This document shows, piece after piece, positions 44,588-52,862 of a DNA stretch of 64,000 bases (position 1 is its first letter; every line of letters starts with the position of its first letter). The notes below the pieces were generated by a model. The model did not search any database and was not told the origin of the DNA. It saw only the letters and a program-made list of their open reading frames with translations. The stretch comes from Phycisphaerales bacterium (GTDB lineage: Bacteria > Planctomycetota > Phycisphaerae > Phycisphaerales > UBA1924): assembly GCA_029260345.1 (NCBI GenBank), contig JAJDDK010000005.1:558001-622000 (forward strand), read 5' to 3'. Made by a program: the position numbers and the translations under genes.

Positions 44588-46555
44588 TCAGGTGATTTCA
44601 GCGCGGCGGCCCCATTCCATCTCGAGGGGCTCAAGCTCCGCCAGAAGCGACTCGCGTTCGGCGGTCAGGGCCATGGCTCGATCATGATCATTCCATGTCG
44701 CCAGGTCGCCCAGTTCCTTATCGACCTCGCGCAGACGATTCTCGGTGGTCTCGATCCGGGATTCGATGTCTTCGAGGCGCAGGTGGGAGAGGGCGCCCTT
44801 GGGAGCGGCCGCCGCGCTTTTGCCTTCGTCCTTCGAAGGTTTCGATTTCTTCTCGCTTGGCGGTGATGGCGCGTATCGAGCCGCGGCTCGCGCGGTTTCC
44901 CGATCTTGCCACTCGCTGAAGTTCCCGACAAACACTTCGGCCTTGCCGAAGCCATCAAGCACAATGAGGTGATCGCACGTCGCATCAATGAGCGCACGGT
45001 CGTGCGAGATGAGCAGCAACGTGCCGTCGAAGCCGCCCTCAATGGTGAGAGCTTCTTCGAGGCGTTCTGCGGACGGGATGTCGAGGTGGTTCGTCGGTTC
45101 GTCGAGGACGAGGAGGTTCTTGGCGCAAGCGAGCAGCGCCGCAAGGCGCACACGGGCGCGCTCGCCGCCGGACAGCACGCTCATGTCCTTTTCTTGTTCA
45201 TCACCAGAGAACAGAAAGGCGCCGGCGAGGTCCCGCGCCTGCTGTTCGGACAATTCGCGCTCGGGATTTTCCTTGCGAATGATGTCCTGAAGGTGGCGGT
45301 AGAGCGGTCGATCCAGGTCGATGTCATCGGCGGCTTGTTTGAAGTATCCGACGATGACGTTTGAACCGAGCCGAATGGAGCCGGAATCCGCCGGTGTTTC
45401 GCTGAGCAGGCAACTCACGAGCGTGGATTTGCCGGCGCCGTTGGGGCCGATGATGCCCCAGCGCTCGCCGCGCCCGACCGTGACATCGAGTTCGTGGAAG
45501 AGGATTTTGTCGCCTGCTTCGCCGCCGTCAAGCTTGACGTTGGTGTAGCGCTTGGACAGGCCGCGCGCGGTGACCACGATGTCGCCCGTTCGCGGCGCCT
45601 TCGGAAGCTGTAGCCGAAATGTGTCGAGCTCCAGCGGTCTTTCGATTGAGTCTTCCTTGGCGCGTTCCAGCTTCTTTTGGCGGCCTCGTGCTTCCTTGGC
45701 GCGCTGACCAGTCTTGTATTTCTGGATGTACTGCGCCTGGCGCTTGAATTCTGTTTGCTGCTTTTCCCACGCTCGCTGCTGCGTCAGGCGGCGTTCAAAG
45801 CGCAGTTTGCGAAACATCGTGTACGAGCCGGGATAATCGATCAGTCGGCCCTGTTCGACTTCAACAATGCGCGTGACGACGTTCTCTAAGAGTCGCCGGT
45901 CGTGACTGACCATGAGCACGGCGCCGGGGAACTCATTGCGCAGGAAGTCTTCGAGCCAGATGCGCCCGGCGATGTCGAGGTGGTTCGTCGGTTCATCAAG
46001 GAGGATCAGGTCCGGCTGTTCCAGGAGGAGGGTCGCCAGAGCGAGGCGGCTGCGCTGGCCGCCCGACAAATCCTTGCACTTGATGCTGAACTGCGCATCA
46101 GTGAAGCCGAGGCCGTGCAGCGTGGCGTCGATCTTGTGGTCGATGGTGTAGCCGCCGGCGGCTTCGATCTCTCGATCAAGCTGCTCTTGCCGGCGCATCA
46201 GGCGGTTGAGATCGGCGCCATCAGCCGTCGCCATCTGGTCGTAAATCTCGTGAAGCTGCTGGTGCAGGCGGTGCAGTTCATCGAAGGCGCTCTCAGCGGC
46301 GTCGCGGAGCGTCTCCTCCGGCGGTAACTCCGGGTCCTGCTGGAGGTACCCGACGCGGGCGCCCTTTTGGACCTGCACGGCGCCGGTGTCCGCGACCAGC
46401 ATTCCTGCGATGGCGCGCATGAGCGTGCTCTTGCCGGTGCCGTTGCGGCCGACCAGGCCGATCCGTTCCCCCGCCTCGATCGAGAGCGTGGCCCCCGCGA
46501 GGATCACATCCGCGCCGTAGGCATGCCCGAGATTGACCACCTGAACTAATGACAT
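44588..46555 (-). CDS. ABC-F family ATPase
   Basis: A 655-residue soluble protein with two ABC ATPase cassettes and no membrane helix. First cassette: Walker A GLVGRNGTGKST, LSGGQRSRLA signature, Walker B LILLDEPTNHLD. Second cassette: GPNGAGKST, LSGGERARVRLA and LLVLDEPTNHLD. Between them lies the charged linker helix pair (ERRLTQQRAWEKQQTEFKRQ). A C-terminal coiled coil follows (RIETTENRLREVDKELGDL). ABC-F proteins act on the ribosome in translation control or antibiotic protection. The ATG at 46555 (MSLVQVVNLGHAYG) gives the usual start; an ATG at 46624 would add an unlikely leader. No resistance gene context is seen. Confidence 0.93.
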   Translation of the reverse strand: MSLVQVVNLGHAYGADVILAGATLSIEAGERIGLVGRNGTGKSTLMRAIAGMLVADTGAVQVQKGARVGYLQQDPELPPEETLRDAAESAFDELHRLHQQLHEIYDQMATADGADLNRLMRRQEQLDREIEAAGGYTIDHKIDATLHGLGFTDAQFSIKCKDLSGGQRSRLALATLLLEQPDLILLDEPTNHLDIAGRIWLEDFLRNEFPGAVLMVSHDRRLLENVVTRIVEVEQGRLIDYPGSYTMFRKLRFERRLTQQRAWEKQQTEFKRQAQYIQKYKTGQRAKEARGRQKKLERAKEDSIERPLELDTFRLQLPKAPRTGDIVVTARGLSKRYTNVKLDGGEAGDKILFHELDVTVGRGERWGIIGPNGAGKSTLVSCLLSETPADSGSIRLGSNVIVGYFKQAADDIDLDRPLYRHLQDIIRKENPERELSEQQARDLAGAFLFSGDEQEKDMSVLSGGERARVRLAALLACAKNLLVLDEPTNHLDIPSAERLEEALTIEGGFDGTLLLISHDRALIDATCDHLIVLDGFGKAEVFVGNFSEWQDRETARAAARYAPSPPSEKKSKPSKDEGKSAAAAPKGALSHLRLEDIESRIETTENRLREVDKELGDLATWNDHDRAMALTAERESLLAELEPLEMEWGRRAEIT

Positions 46556-46651
46556 GGTCGCAACAGTATGCCGCCCGCGAAAAAAAGAATCGACTGGGGC
46601 CAAGGCTCCGGTACACTTTGACAAACCTCAACCCTTTGTCCGGAGGACGCC

Positions 46652-48031
46652 ATGTTGAAGCGTCAGTGGGTGATTCTGGCTGCGGCGGCATTGATTCTGA
46701 CGAGTTTCGTTCAGGCGGATGTCGTGCGCATGAAGGACGGCCGCGAATTCATCGGGAAGATTCTCGAAGAGAAGTCCCGGTCGGTGGTCATCGACACCAA
46801 GATTTCGAACATCCGGTCGACGGTGACGCTGCAACGGCGCGAGATCGCCAGTATCGAGAAGGCGCCGCTGCCCGACGGATTCTTCGAGGGCAAGTCCGAA
46901 GAGGCTGAAACCCCCAAGCCGCGCGAAACAACCCGGCCGGCCCCCCGCGAGTCACGACCGGTGACGCCTGCGGCGCCGTCCCGTCCGGAGGACGTGCGCT
47001 ATCTCGAAGTGCCCCTTGAGGGTGGATTTGGGACGGAGATCTTCCCTATCGGTGTGAGCGAAGCGCTGAATCAAGCCAAGCGTCGCGGCGTGCAGCACAT
47101 CGTTTTTCGCATCAATAGTGATGGCGGCTACATCTGGGCCGCCGAAGACATTGCGCGGATCATGGAAGAAAACGAGGACGCATTCACGTATCACGCACTG
47201 ATTGAGAAGGCGATCAGTGCGTCTATCTGGGTGGCGTTGTCATGCGACACGATGCACATGACGCCGGGCGCGACCATTGGCGCGGCCGTGGTGTACACGC
47301 GCGACAGCACGTCGGGCAACACGGAGGTGGACGCGAAGTTCAACTCCGCGATGGCGGCGAAAGTTGCGGCTCGGGCAGAAAAGCACGGTCATAACATCGC
47401 GCTGGTGCGCGCGATGATGATCGGTGAATCAGAGGCGTATGCATGGAAGGATGAAAGCGGCGAATGGTGTGTCGGCGCCGAACGCCCGAAGCTCGCCAAA
47501 GTCGATTCGTTGCGCACGCTTGATGATCGCGACACGGTCTTGACGCTGACAGCCCAAGAGGCGGATGAACTTGGATTTGCGAAACTCGTGCAGGAATCCG
47601 AGCTCGAAGCGATTCGCGAGCGCCTCGGCATCGAGCAGTGGCGCGGCAGCGGACGGGCCGGCGCCAACGAAATGGAGCAGGCCAGGAAAAAGGCCCAACC
47701 GATCTTTGATCGATTCAAAATGCTCCGCAGCGAAGTGTCTGCGGGGGTTGAGCGAGCGAATGCCGCGGATCCGACCAATTTCGGCGATTACTACGTCGAC
47801 TACGGCGGGAATCTCACCGATGCGTCCCGGCGCGACTGGCAGAGGCGGACGGACGCGGCGATCAGTGAATGGAATCGTGTACGTGCGTTGCTGATTGAAT
47901 TCGAGAAGCTCGAACGCGAACGCGAGGGGCTGGGCATGTCCCGATGGATCGAGACCGTCGATATCAAATCGTATTTTGATCAGGTCACGGAGAGCGTGCG
48001 CCGGCTCCAGGAGGATCGGGACCGGCGGTGA
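46652..48031 (+). CDS. Exported ClpP/S49-like serine protease with N-terminal beta domain
   Basis: A 459-residue exported protein. Signal: MLKRQWVILAAAALILTSFV. Residues 22-70 are a small beta domain (DVVRMKDGREFIGKILEEKS, SIEKAPLPDGF), seen at the N-terminus of several planctomycete proteins. Residues ~110-330 resemble the ClpP/NfeD-type protease fold: VQHIVFRINSDGGYIWAAED (oxyanion strand), KAISASIWVALSCDTMHMTP (candidate nucleophile region) and GATIGAAVVYT. The usual SAG nucleophile motif is changed to SASIW, so catalysis needs checking. The rest is helical, with a C-terminal Arg/Glu-rich coiled coil. Likely a periplasmic membrane-associated protease. Confidence 0.78.
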   Translation: MLKRQWVILAAAALILTSFVQADVVRMKDGREFIGKILEEKSRSVVIDTKISNIRSTVTLQRREIASIEKAPLPDGFFEGKSEEAETPKPRETTRPAPRESRPVTPAAPSRPEDVRYLEVPLEGGFGTEIFPIGVSEALNQAKRRGVQHIVFRINSDGGYIWAAEDIARIMEENEDAFTYHALIEKAISASIWVALSCDTMHMTPGATIGAAVVYTRDSTSGNTEVDAKFNSAMAAKVAARAEKHGHNIALVRAMMIGESEAYAWKDESGEWCVGAERPKLAKVDSLRTLDDRDTVLTLTAQEADELGFAKLVQESELEAIRERLGIEQWRGSGRAGANEMEQARKKAQPIFDRFKMLRSEVSAGVERANAADPTNFGDYYVDYGGNLTDASRRDWQRRTDAAISEWNRVRALLIEFEKLEREREGLGMSRWIETVDIKSYFDQVTESVRRLQEDRDRR

Positions 48032-48070
48032 AGGCGGCATTCCATCGGTCGGTTTCCACCTTTGACGTCC

Positions 48071-48385
48071 TTATGGCTTCAGCAAGTACACCCGATCGTT
48101 GGAGATTCCGAGTACGCGGTATCCTTGCGCCAGGTGCTGTTTGATCGCCGTTTCACCTTCGCTGCGATTTGAGTTCATCACGTCGAACTGGCCACCTGGG
48201 AGCGCGATCATGATCAGATCGCTGATGCGCGCCGGGGTGGTGATGACGGGGTTGCCGGTGGACACTTGCGCCTCCGCCCTCGACATGAAGGGCGGCGTGA
48301 ACTTCGCCAGGACAAAACCGGCGCCGACGGCCAATAGAAGTGCGCTTAATTGACGAATTCGACGGTTGTTGGTCGCATGTTGCAT
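48071..48385 (-). CDS. Small membrane-anchored protein of unknown function
   Basis: A 104-residue protein. AAAGGAGCGG precedes the ATG at 48385, which is the reason for choosing it over an ATG at 48448. It has one N-terminal helix (LSALLLAVGAGFVLAKFTPP), then a soluble ~65-residue domain (RISDLIMIALPGGQFDVMNS, GYRVLGISNDRVYLLKP) that looks like a small alpha-beta domain. It converges on the protease gene. I do not recognise the family. Confidence 0.65.
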   Translation of the reverse strand: MQHATNNRRIRQLSALLLAVGAGFVLAKFTPPFMSRAEAQVSTGNPVITTPARISDLIMIALPGGQFDVMNSNRSEGETAIKQHLAQGYRVLGISNDRVYLLKP

Positions 48386-48461
48386 GGTGACCGCTCCTTT
48401 GGGGTTCAGTTTATCTGCCGCCCCAAGGACCGATCGAAAATTCGTCACGTTGTTGTCCGCT

Positions 48462-49562
48462 TCATTCCCCGAAGCATGTGCCTACCGCTTTGCACGCACG
48501 AATAAGCTGGTGGTCTCTCGGCACGAGGCGCTGCTTGTTGGCGGCGTCGCGGATGTTGATGTCTGTGACCTCCTGATTGCGCATCACGACGAGGCGTTCC
48601 TTCTTTCCTGCGAGCAGCACTTCGATGGCGTGATACCCGAACTGCGTGCCGAGCACGCGGTCGGCGGCGATGGGCGTTCCGCCTCGGATGACATGGCCGA
48701 GCACGATGGCGCGGGTTTCGATGCTGCTGCACCGTTCGATGTCGTCGGCGAGTTGTTCGCCAACGCCGCCGAGGCGGACGGGGTCGGGGCTGGTCGGATC
48801 GATGCGCGACACGACCTGGCGACCGCCTTCGGCTTTGGCGCCTTCGGCAATGCAGACGATGCTGAACCGCTTGCCGTGCTTGGAACGGAAGCGGACAAAG
48901 TCGCAGATGCTTTCGAGGTTGTAGGGGATCTCCGGAAGGATGATGACATCGGAGCCGGACGCGGCGCCGGCGTACAGCGCGATCCAGCCCGCATTGCGGC
49001 CCATCACTTCGACGATCATCACGCGGTGGTGCGATTGCGCCGTGGTGTGCACGCGGTCGATCGCTTCGGTCGCGGTTTCGACGGCGGTGAGAAAGCCAAA
49101 GGTAATGTCCGTGCCGTGGAGATCGTTGTCGATGGTTTTGGGCAGGCCGATGCAATTGATGCCGGCTTCGACAAAGGTCTGGGCGCCGCTCATGGTGCCG
49201 TCGCCGCCGATGAGACAAAGCGCATCGAGTTTGTGTTCTTCGATGTGCTTGAGGCATTTGTCGCTGACGTCTTCGAAGACGGGATCGCCGGATTCGTTGT
49301 AGCCGGTGGCGAAGCGCTTTGGGTCGGCCTTGTTGGAGGAGCCAAGGATGGTGCCGCCGCGCGTGATGATGTTGGAGACGTCTGCGGAGTGCAGACGGCG
49401 GATTCGATTCTCGATGAGGCCGAGGAAGCCGTCCTCGATGCCGTACACCTCGATCTCATGGTTGTAGATCGCGCTCTTGGTGACGGCGCGGATGACAGCG
49501 TTGAGTCCGGGGCAGTCGCCGCCGCCAGTGAGCACGCCGAGACGTCGAATGGGCTTGGTCAT
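48462..49562 (-). CDS. 6-phosphofructokinase
   Basis: Phosphofructokinase makes fructose 1,6-bisphosphate. The 366-residue protein has the nucleotide loop VLTGGGDCPGLNAVIRAV, LCLIGGDGTMSG, the substrate/catalytic loop GLPKTIDNDLHGTD with the base Asp, and IVEVMGRNAGWIALYAG. GDG at the 104-like position fits ATP enzymes, while Lys at the 124-like position in PKTIDND is more usual of PPi-dependent ones, so the phosphoryl donor is unclear. The ATG at 49562 gives the family start; a longer frame to 49652 adds an Arg-rich leader. Housekeeping glycolytic enzyme. Confidence 0.92.
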   Translation of the reverse strand: MTKPIRRLGVLTGGGDCPGLNAVIRAVTKSAIYNHEIEVYGIEDGFLGLIENRIRRLHSADVSNIITRGGTILGSSNKADPKRFATGYNESGDPVFEDVSDKCLKHIEEHKLDALCLIGGDGTMSGAQTFVEAGINCIGLPKTIDNDLHGTDITFGFLTAVETATEAIDRVHTTAQSHHRVMIVEVMGRNAGWIALYAGAASGSDVIILPEIPYNLESICDFVRFRSKHGKRFSIVCIAEGAKAEGGRQVVSRIDPTSPDPVRLGGVGEQLADDIERCSSIETRAIVLGHVIRGGTPIAADRVLGTQFGYHAIEVLLAGKKERLVVMRNQEVTDINIRDAANKQRLVPRDHQLIRACKAVGTCFGE

Positions 49563-49760
49563 AAGGGGACGATCCTTCCGGACAGGCGTGCGGCGTTCCT
49601 GATGCCGCGCTCTGTCTCTGAAGCACTTTATCGGTCGGAATTTTGCGGACAATGAATGGTCCGCTCCGCCATCGAATGACTTGAGTGACCGCCTTGAACG
49701 CCCGATATCCGTTTCGGACGTCGGCGTCGGAGTTGGGCGCCAGACCGGAGGGTGTTTTCG

Positions 49761-50144
49761 ATGGCCAAGTTGAACCTGAGCTGGATAGCGCTGGTGATCT
49801 GCGCGAGCGTGCTATTGACGAGTTGCGGCGACAGTGCGCGAACGGCCGAGCAGTTCAAACGCGACTATGCGCTCAAGATTCTTGAAGGGTTCAGCGTTGG
49901 GTATTACGACATCCGCGCCGAGCGCGCGGATCCGAACTCGTATGTGCTGTACGACCTTTCGCTCCAGAGCGGCGAAGCGCTGATCCATGCGGATTCAGCG
50001 CACATCATTGTCGATGCTCGGGACAACACCATTGCTCTGAAACTCATTGGCGTCACCGGGGCGGACGCCAAGAGCGGGGCGCTCATTGAGTTGCATGATC
50101 TCAGGACCGACGGCGTGAAAATCGCCGGTGGTGTTCGGGACTGA
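49761..50144 (+). CDS. Small lipoprotein of unknown function
   Basis: A 127-residue lipoprotein: MAKLNLSWIALVICASVLLT followed by the lipobox LLTSC. CGGAGGG precedes the ATG. The mature part is a short, partly beta-rich domain (YYDIRAERADPNSYVLYDLS, HIIVDARDNTIALKLIGVTG). It is upstream of the Mrp gene with 93 bases between. No function can be assigned. Confidence 0.68.
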   Translation: MAKLNLSWIALVICASVLLTSCGDSARTAEQFKRDYALKILEGFSVGYYDIRAERADPNSYVLYDLSLQSGEALIHADSAHIIVDARDNTIALKLIGVTGADAKSGALIELHDLRTDGVKIAGGVRD

Positions 50145-50237
50145 ACGCGGGGCGCTGGGGCCATGGCGCCAGTGCGGCGTCTCTCGCGTTGCGGCTATAG
50201 TTGCGCCCTACTCGCCGCGAGTTCCATGGAGGAAACC

Positions 50238-51404
50238 ATGCCCCTGACCAAAGACGCCATTCTGGAGGCGCTCGACTCGGTCGAAGACCCTGATGTTCGA
50301 CGCAGCCTTGCGTCCATTGGCGCCGTCAAGCGTTGCGCCATTTGTGATGGACATGTTGGATTGACTGTTTTTTCGCCGGGCGCCGTCAGCAAATGGGCGC
50401 GGCAGAACCTCGCCAAGCAAATTGAGTCCGCGATTCGCGAAGCCGCGACCGAAGCGGGTGATTCCATCCGTGCGATGCAGATCGAGTTCCTCGACGCAGC
50501 CGGAGATGTCGTCGCGACGTTTGGCGCCGAGCCAGATTCCGCCGGTAATGCGCAAGCCGCGGCGCCGGCAAGCGAACCGCCGGCGCCATCTCGCGCGACG
50601 GGCATCCCAGGCGTGGCGCACATCATTGCGGTGGGCGCCGGCAAGGGCGGTGTGGGCAAATCCACCATTGCGGTGAACCTCGCGATCGGGCTGGCGCGCA
50701 AAGGTCACGCGGTCGGGCTGATGGATGGTGACATCTACGGCCCGAGTCTGCCGACGATGATGGGGCTTGATGCGCTGGAGCCGGTGGTGCTGGGCCACCG
50801 CATTCAGCCGTTTTTTGTGCATGGCGTGAAGTGCATGACAATCGGCAAGCTGGTGGATCGTGAGAAACCGCTGATCTGGCGCGGACCGATGGCGCACGGC
50901 GCGTTCAAGCAACTGGCTGAACAGACGGAATGGGGCGAACTTGATTATCTGATCATCGACTTGCCGCCGGGCACAGGCGATGTGTCGCTGACGATGTCGC
51001 AGCTCTTGAGTTTGGATGGGGCGGTGATTGTGTGTACGCCGCAAAAGGTGGCGCAGGACGACGCGGTGCGGGCGGCGAAGATGTTTGAGCAGCTCGGCAT
51101 TCCTGTGCTGGGCGTTGTTGAGAATATGAGCTACTTCATCGGCGACGACGGCAAGGAATACGACCTGTTCGGTCGCGGCGGTGCGGAGCGCATGGCGCAG
51201 CGGCTGGGGACGCCGTACCTGGGCGCCGTGCCGATCAACATGGCGCTGCGGCAGAACGGCGATTCTGGCGAGCCGCTGAAGAACTTTGAAGCGAATGACC
51301 AGCTTGGGCGTGAACTCACGGCGGTGGTTGATCAGCTTGAGAATCAGATGGCGCTGGCGCAGATGAAGCAGTCGGGGCAGGCGCCGAAGCTATCGGTGCG
51401 GTGA
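50238..51404 (+). CDS. Mrp/ApbC-type iron-sulfur assembly ATPase lacking the usual CxxC
   Basis: Mrp/ApbC proteins carry and transfer iron-sulfur clusters. The 388-residue protein has a DUF59-like N-terminus (KDAILEALDSVEDPDVRRSL), a linker, and a deviant Walker A P-loop AVGAGKGGVGKSTIAVNLAI, IIDLPPGTGDVSLT (Walker B region) and VPINMALRQNGDSGEPL. The region after ENMSYF reads IGDDGKEYDLFGRGG, where many members have a CxxC for the shared cluster, so that pair is missing. An extra CAIC occurs in the N-terminal domain. GGAGG is spaced 4 bases from the ATG at 50238. Confidence 0.9.
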   Translation: MPLTKDAILEALDSVEDPDVRRSLASIGAVKRCAICDGHVGLTVFSPGAVSKWARQNLAKQIESAIREAATEAGDSIRAMQIEFLDAAGDVVATFGAEPDSAGNAQAAAPASEPPAPSRATGIPGVAHIIAVGAGKGGVGKSTIAVNLAIGLARKGHAVGLMDGDIYGPSLPTMMGLDALEPVVLGHRIQPFFVHGVKCMTIGKLVDREKPLIWRGPMAHGAFKQLAEQTEWGELDYLIIDLPPGTGDVSLTMSQLLSLDGAVIVCTPQKVAQDDAVRAAKMFEQLGIPVLGVVENMSYFIGDDGKEYDLFGRGGAERMAQRLGTPYLGAVPINMALRQNGDSGEPLKNFEANDQLGRELTAVVDQLENQMALAQMKQSGQAPKLSVR

Positions 51405-51410
51405 TTCGAC

Positions 51411-52766
51411 ATGGATGAAATCCAGACGACTCCGGAATCCCTGAAGCGCAAGGCACTGTCGCATCGGGTGAGTGTGATCGTGCTCATTGGAATTGGCGTG
51501 CTTGTCATTGCGGCGATCGGCACGCTTGGCTGGCGTGTTTATCGGATGCGTCCGAGCCAGCAAATTGATTATGTCGCGGAGGCCAACCAACTCATCGCGG
51601 ACATTCAGCCGTCCGGCCCTGATGGTTGGTCTTTGTATTACGACGTTCTTTACCACGATCTTCAGGTGCAGTTTGAATCGCCCGGAGACCTCGCTGAAGT
51701 ACTGCGCAAGAGCGAGTACCACGAGTTGCTCTATGGCGAATGGGATGATCTTCGCCATATGCCCATGAAGCGATCGCACAATCGATTGCGCAAGTTGGTT
51801 CCGGCGATCCGTGAGGCAGCGGCGAGGCCGAGTTTTTATTTTCAGATACCGCCGCAAGCGTCGGGTGATTTGCTGATGTGGAGCCTCATGTCGGACCGAC
51901 CCTCATCGACGCTTCGCCAATTAGGGCGAGTTCTCGGCGTCGACATGCGACGAGCAGCGAATTCAGGTGATTGGGTCGGATTCACCCAGAATTTCGAAGC
52001 GCTGATCGGCATGGCGAATCAGCAGTTGCTCAGTTGTACGATGATTGATCTGTTGCAGTCGCTTGCCCTGATTCACTACGGGCTCGGCGAGATTCAGATG
52101 GCCGCGTTTGAAGCCGAGATTCCGGAAGCAACCATTGATAAACTTCTCGCGCTGCTGGATCAGGCCAGACGAGATCCGGCGGCGGCGCTGCCTGTTGTTG
52201 AGATGGGGCGCCTGGAGCAACTTGAACTGGCACAGTTGATGTATTCAAGCAAAAATCCGATTGCGCTCATCGCCATCAATGTCGCTCAGGCAGGTCGGTT
52301 TGGATCCCACGAACTTGTCGAGGCACGCGTGAATGCGGCATTTGACCAATTGTCAGGTTGGTGGTTGATGCCGCTTCAAACGCGAACGACGACACCGAGC
52401 GGCATGCAAATGATTTCAAGCGAGCCGCTCCTCAACATCTTTGACGTTTCACAATCCTTTGAACGTGCACGGCGCCAGCTTGATCAAGTCAATGTTGAAA
52501 TACAGGCAACGAAAATATTGCTTTTGCTGCACCGCCATCAAGCGCGAACCGGTTCGTGGCCTCAATCACTTGGCGACGCCATGAACGAAGTGGAATTCGT
52601 CGATCCAACCACCGGCGCGCCGTTCAAGTTCACGCCTGCTCCATCGGAGGATGGACTTCCAATCGTGCTTGACTGGCCAGGCCGCTGGAGGCAATGGAAC
52701 AACCACAGTTTGATCCCTGCGCGCTCGCCGATGCCTGAACCCGAATATATGTCCGATTGGCCGTGA
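51411..52766 (+). CDS. Single-pass membrane protein of unknown function
   Basis: A 451-residue protein starting 6 bases after the Mrp stop, so it is probably co-transcribed. One helix at about 20-42 (VSVIVLIGIGVLVIAAIGTL) anchors a large external helical part (RRAANSGDWVGFTQNFEALI, RVNAAFDQLSGWWLMPLQTR), and the C-terminal segment (TGSWPQSLGDAMNEVEF, DPTTGAPFKF) resembles the end of several long planctomycete membrane proteins. No catalytic motif. Its role may relate to membrane or periplasmic functions; unassigned. Confidence 0.65.
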   Translation: MDEIQTTPESLKRKALSHRVSVIVLIGIGVLVIAAIGTLGWRVYRMRPSQQIDYVAEANQLIADIQPSGPDGWSLYYDVLYHDLQVQFESPGDLAEVLRKSEYHELLYGEWDDLRHMPMKRSHNRLRKLVPAIREAAARPSFYFQIPPQASGDLLMWSLMSDRPSSTLRQLGRVLGVDMRRAANSGDWVGFTQNFEALIGMANQQLLSCTMIDLLQSLALIHYGLGEIQMAAFEAEIPEATIDKLLALLDQARRDPAAALPVVEMGRLEQLELAQLMYSSKNPIALIAINVAQAGRFGSHELVEARVNAAFDQLSGWWLMPLQTRTTTPSGMQMISSEPLLNIFDVSQSFERARRQLDQVNVEIQATKILLLLHRHQARTGSWPQSLGDAMNEVEFVDPTTGAPFKFTPAPSEDGLPIVLDWPGRWRQWNNHSLIPARSPMPEPEYMSDWP

Positions 52767-52784
52767 TTCCTCGACCGAAAGAAA

Positions 52785-52811
52785 ACACCCCGGCGCTGAG
52801 CACCGGGGTGT
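52785..52811 (-). terminator. Rho-independent terminator for the FG-GAP dockerin gene
   Basis: Read on the minus strand, an ACACCCCGG / CCGGGGTGT stem (9 bp, 9-base loop) is followed by TTTTCTTT. It sits 51 bases beyond the stop of the minus-strand gene. The convergent plus-strand gene ends 19 bases away, so the hairpin may stop both. Confidence 0.75.
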
Positions 52812-52862
52812 CGTTGAATTCATCGAATCAGCGGTCACACGAGAGGTGAGCCGGATTGACTC

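Noticed and set aside
48366-49655. A 429-residue plus-strand frame
   Set aside because: It is antisense to phosphofructokinase and reads as Ala/Asp/Gly-rich low complexity.
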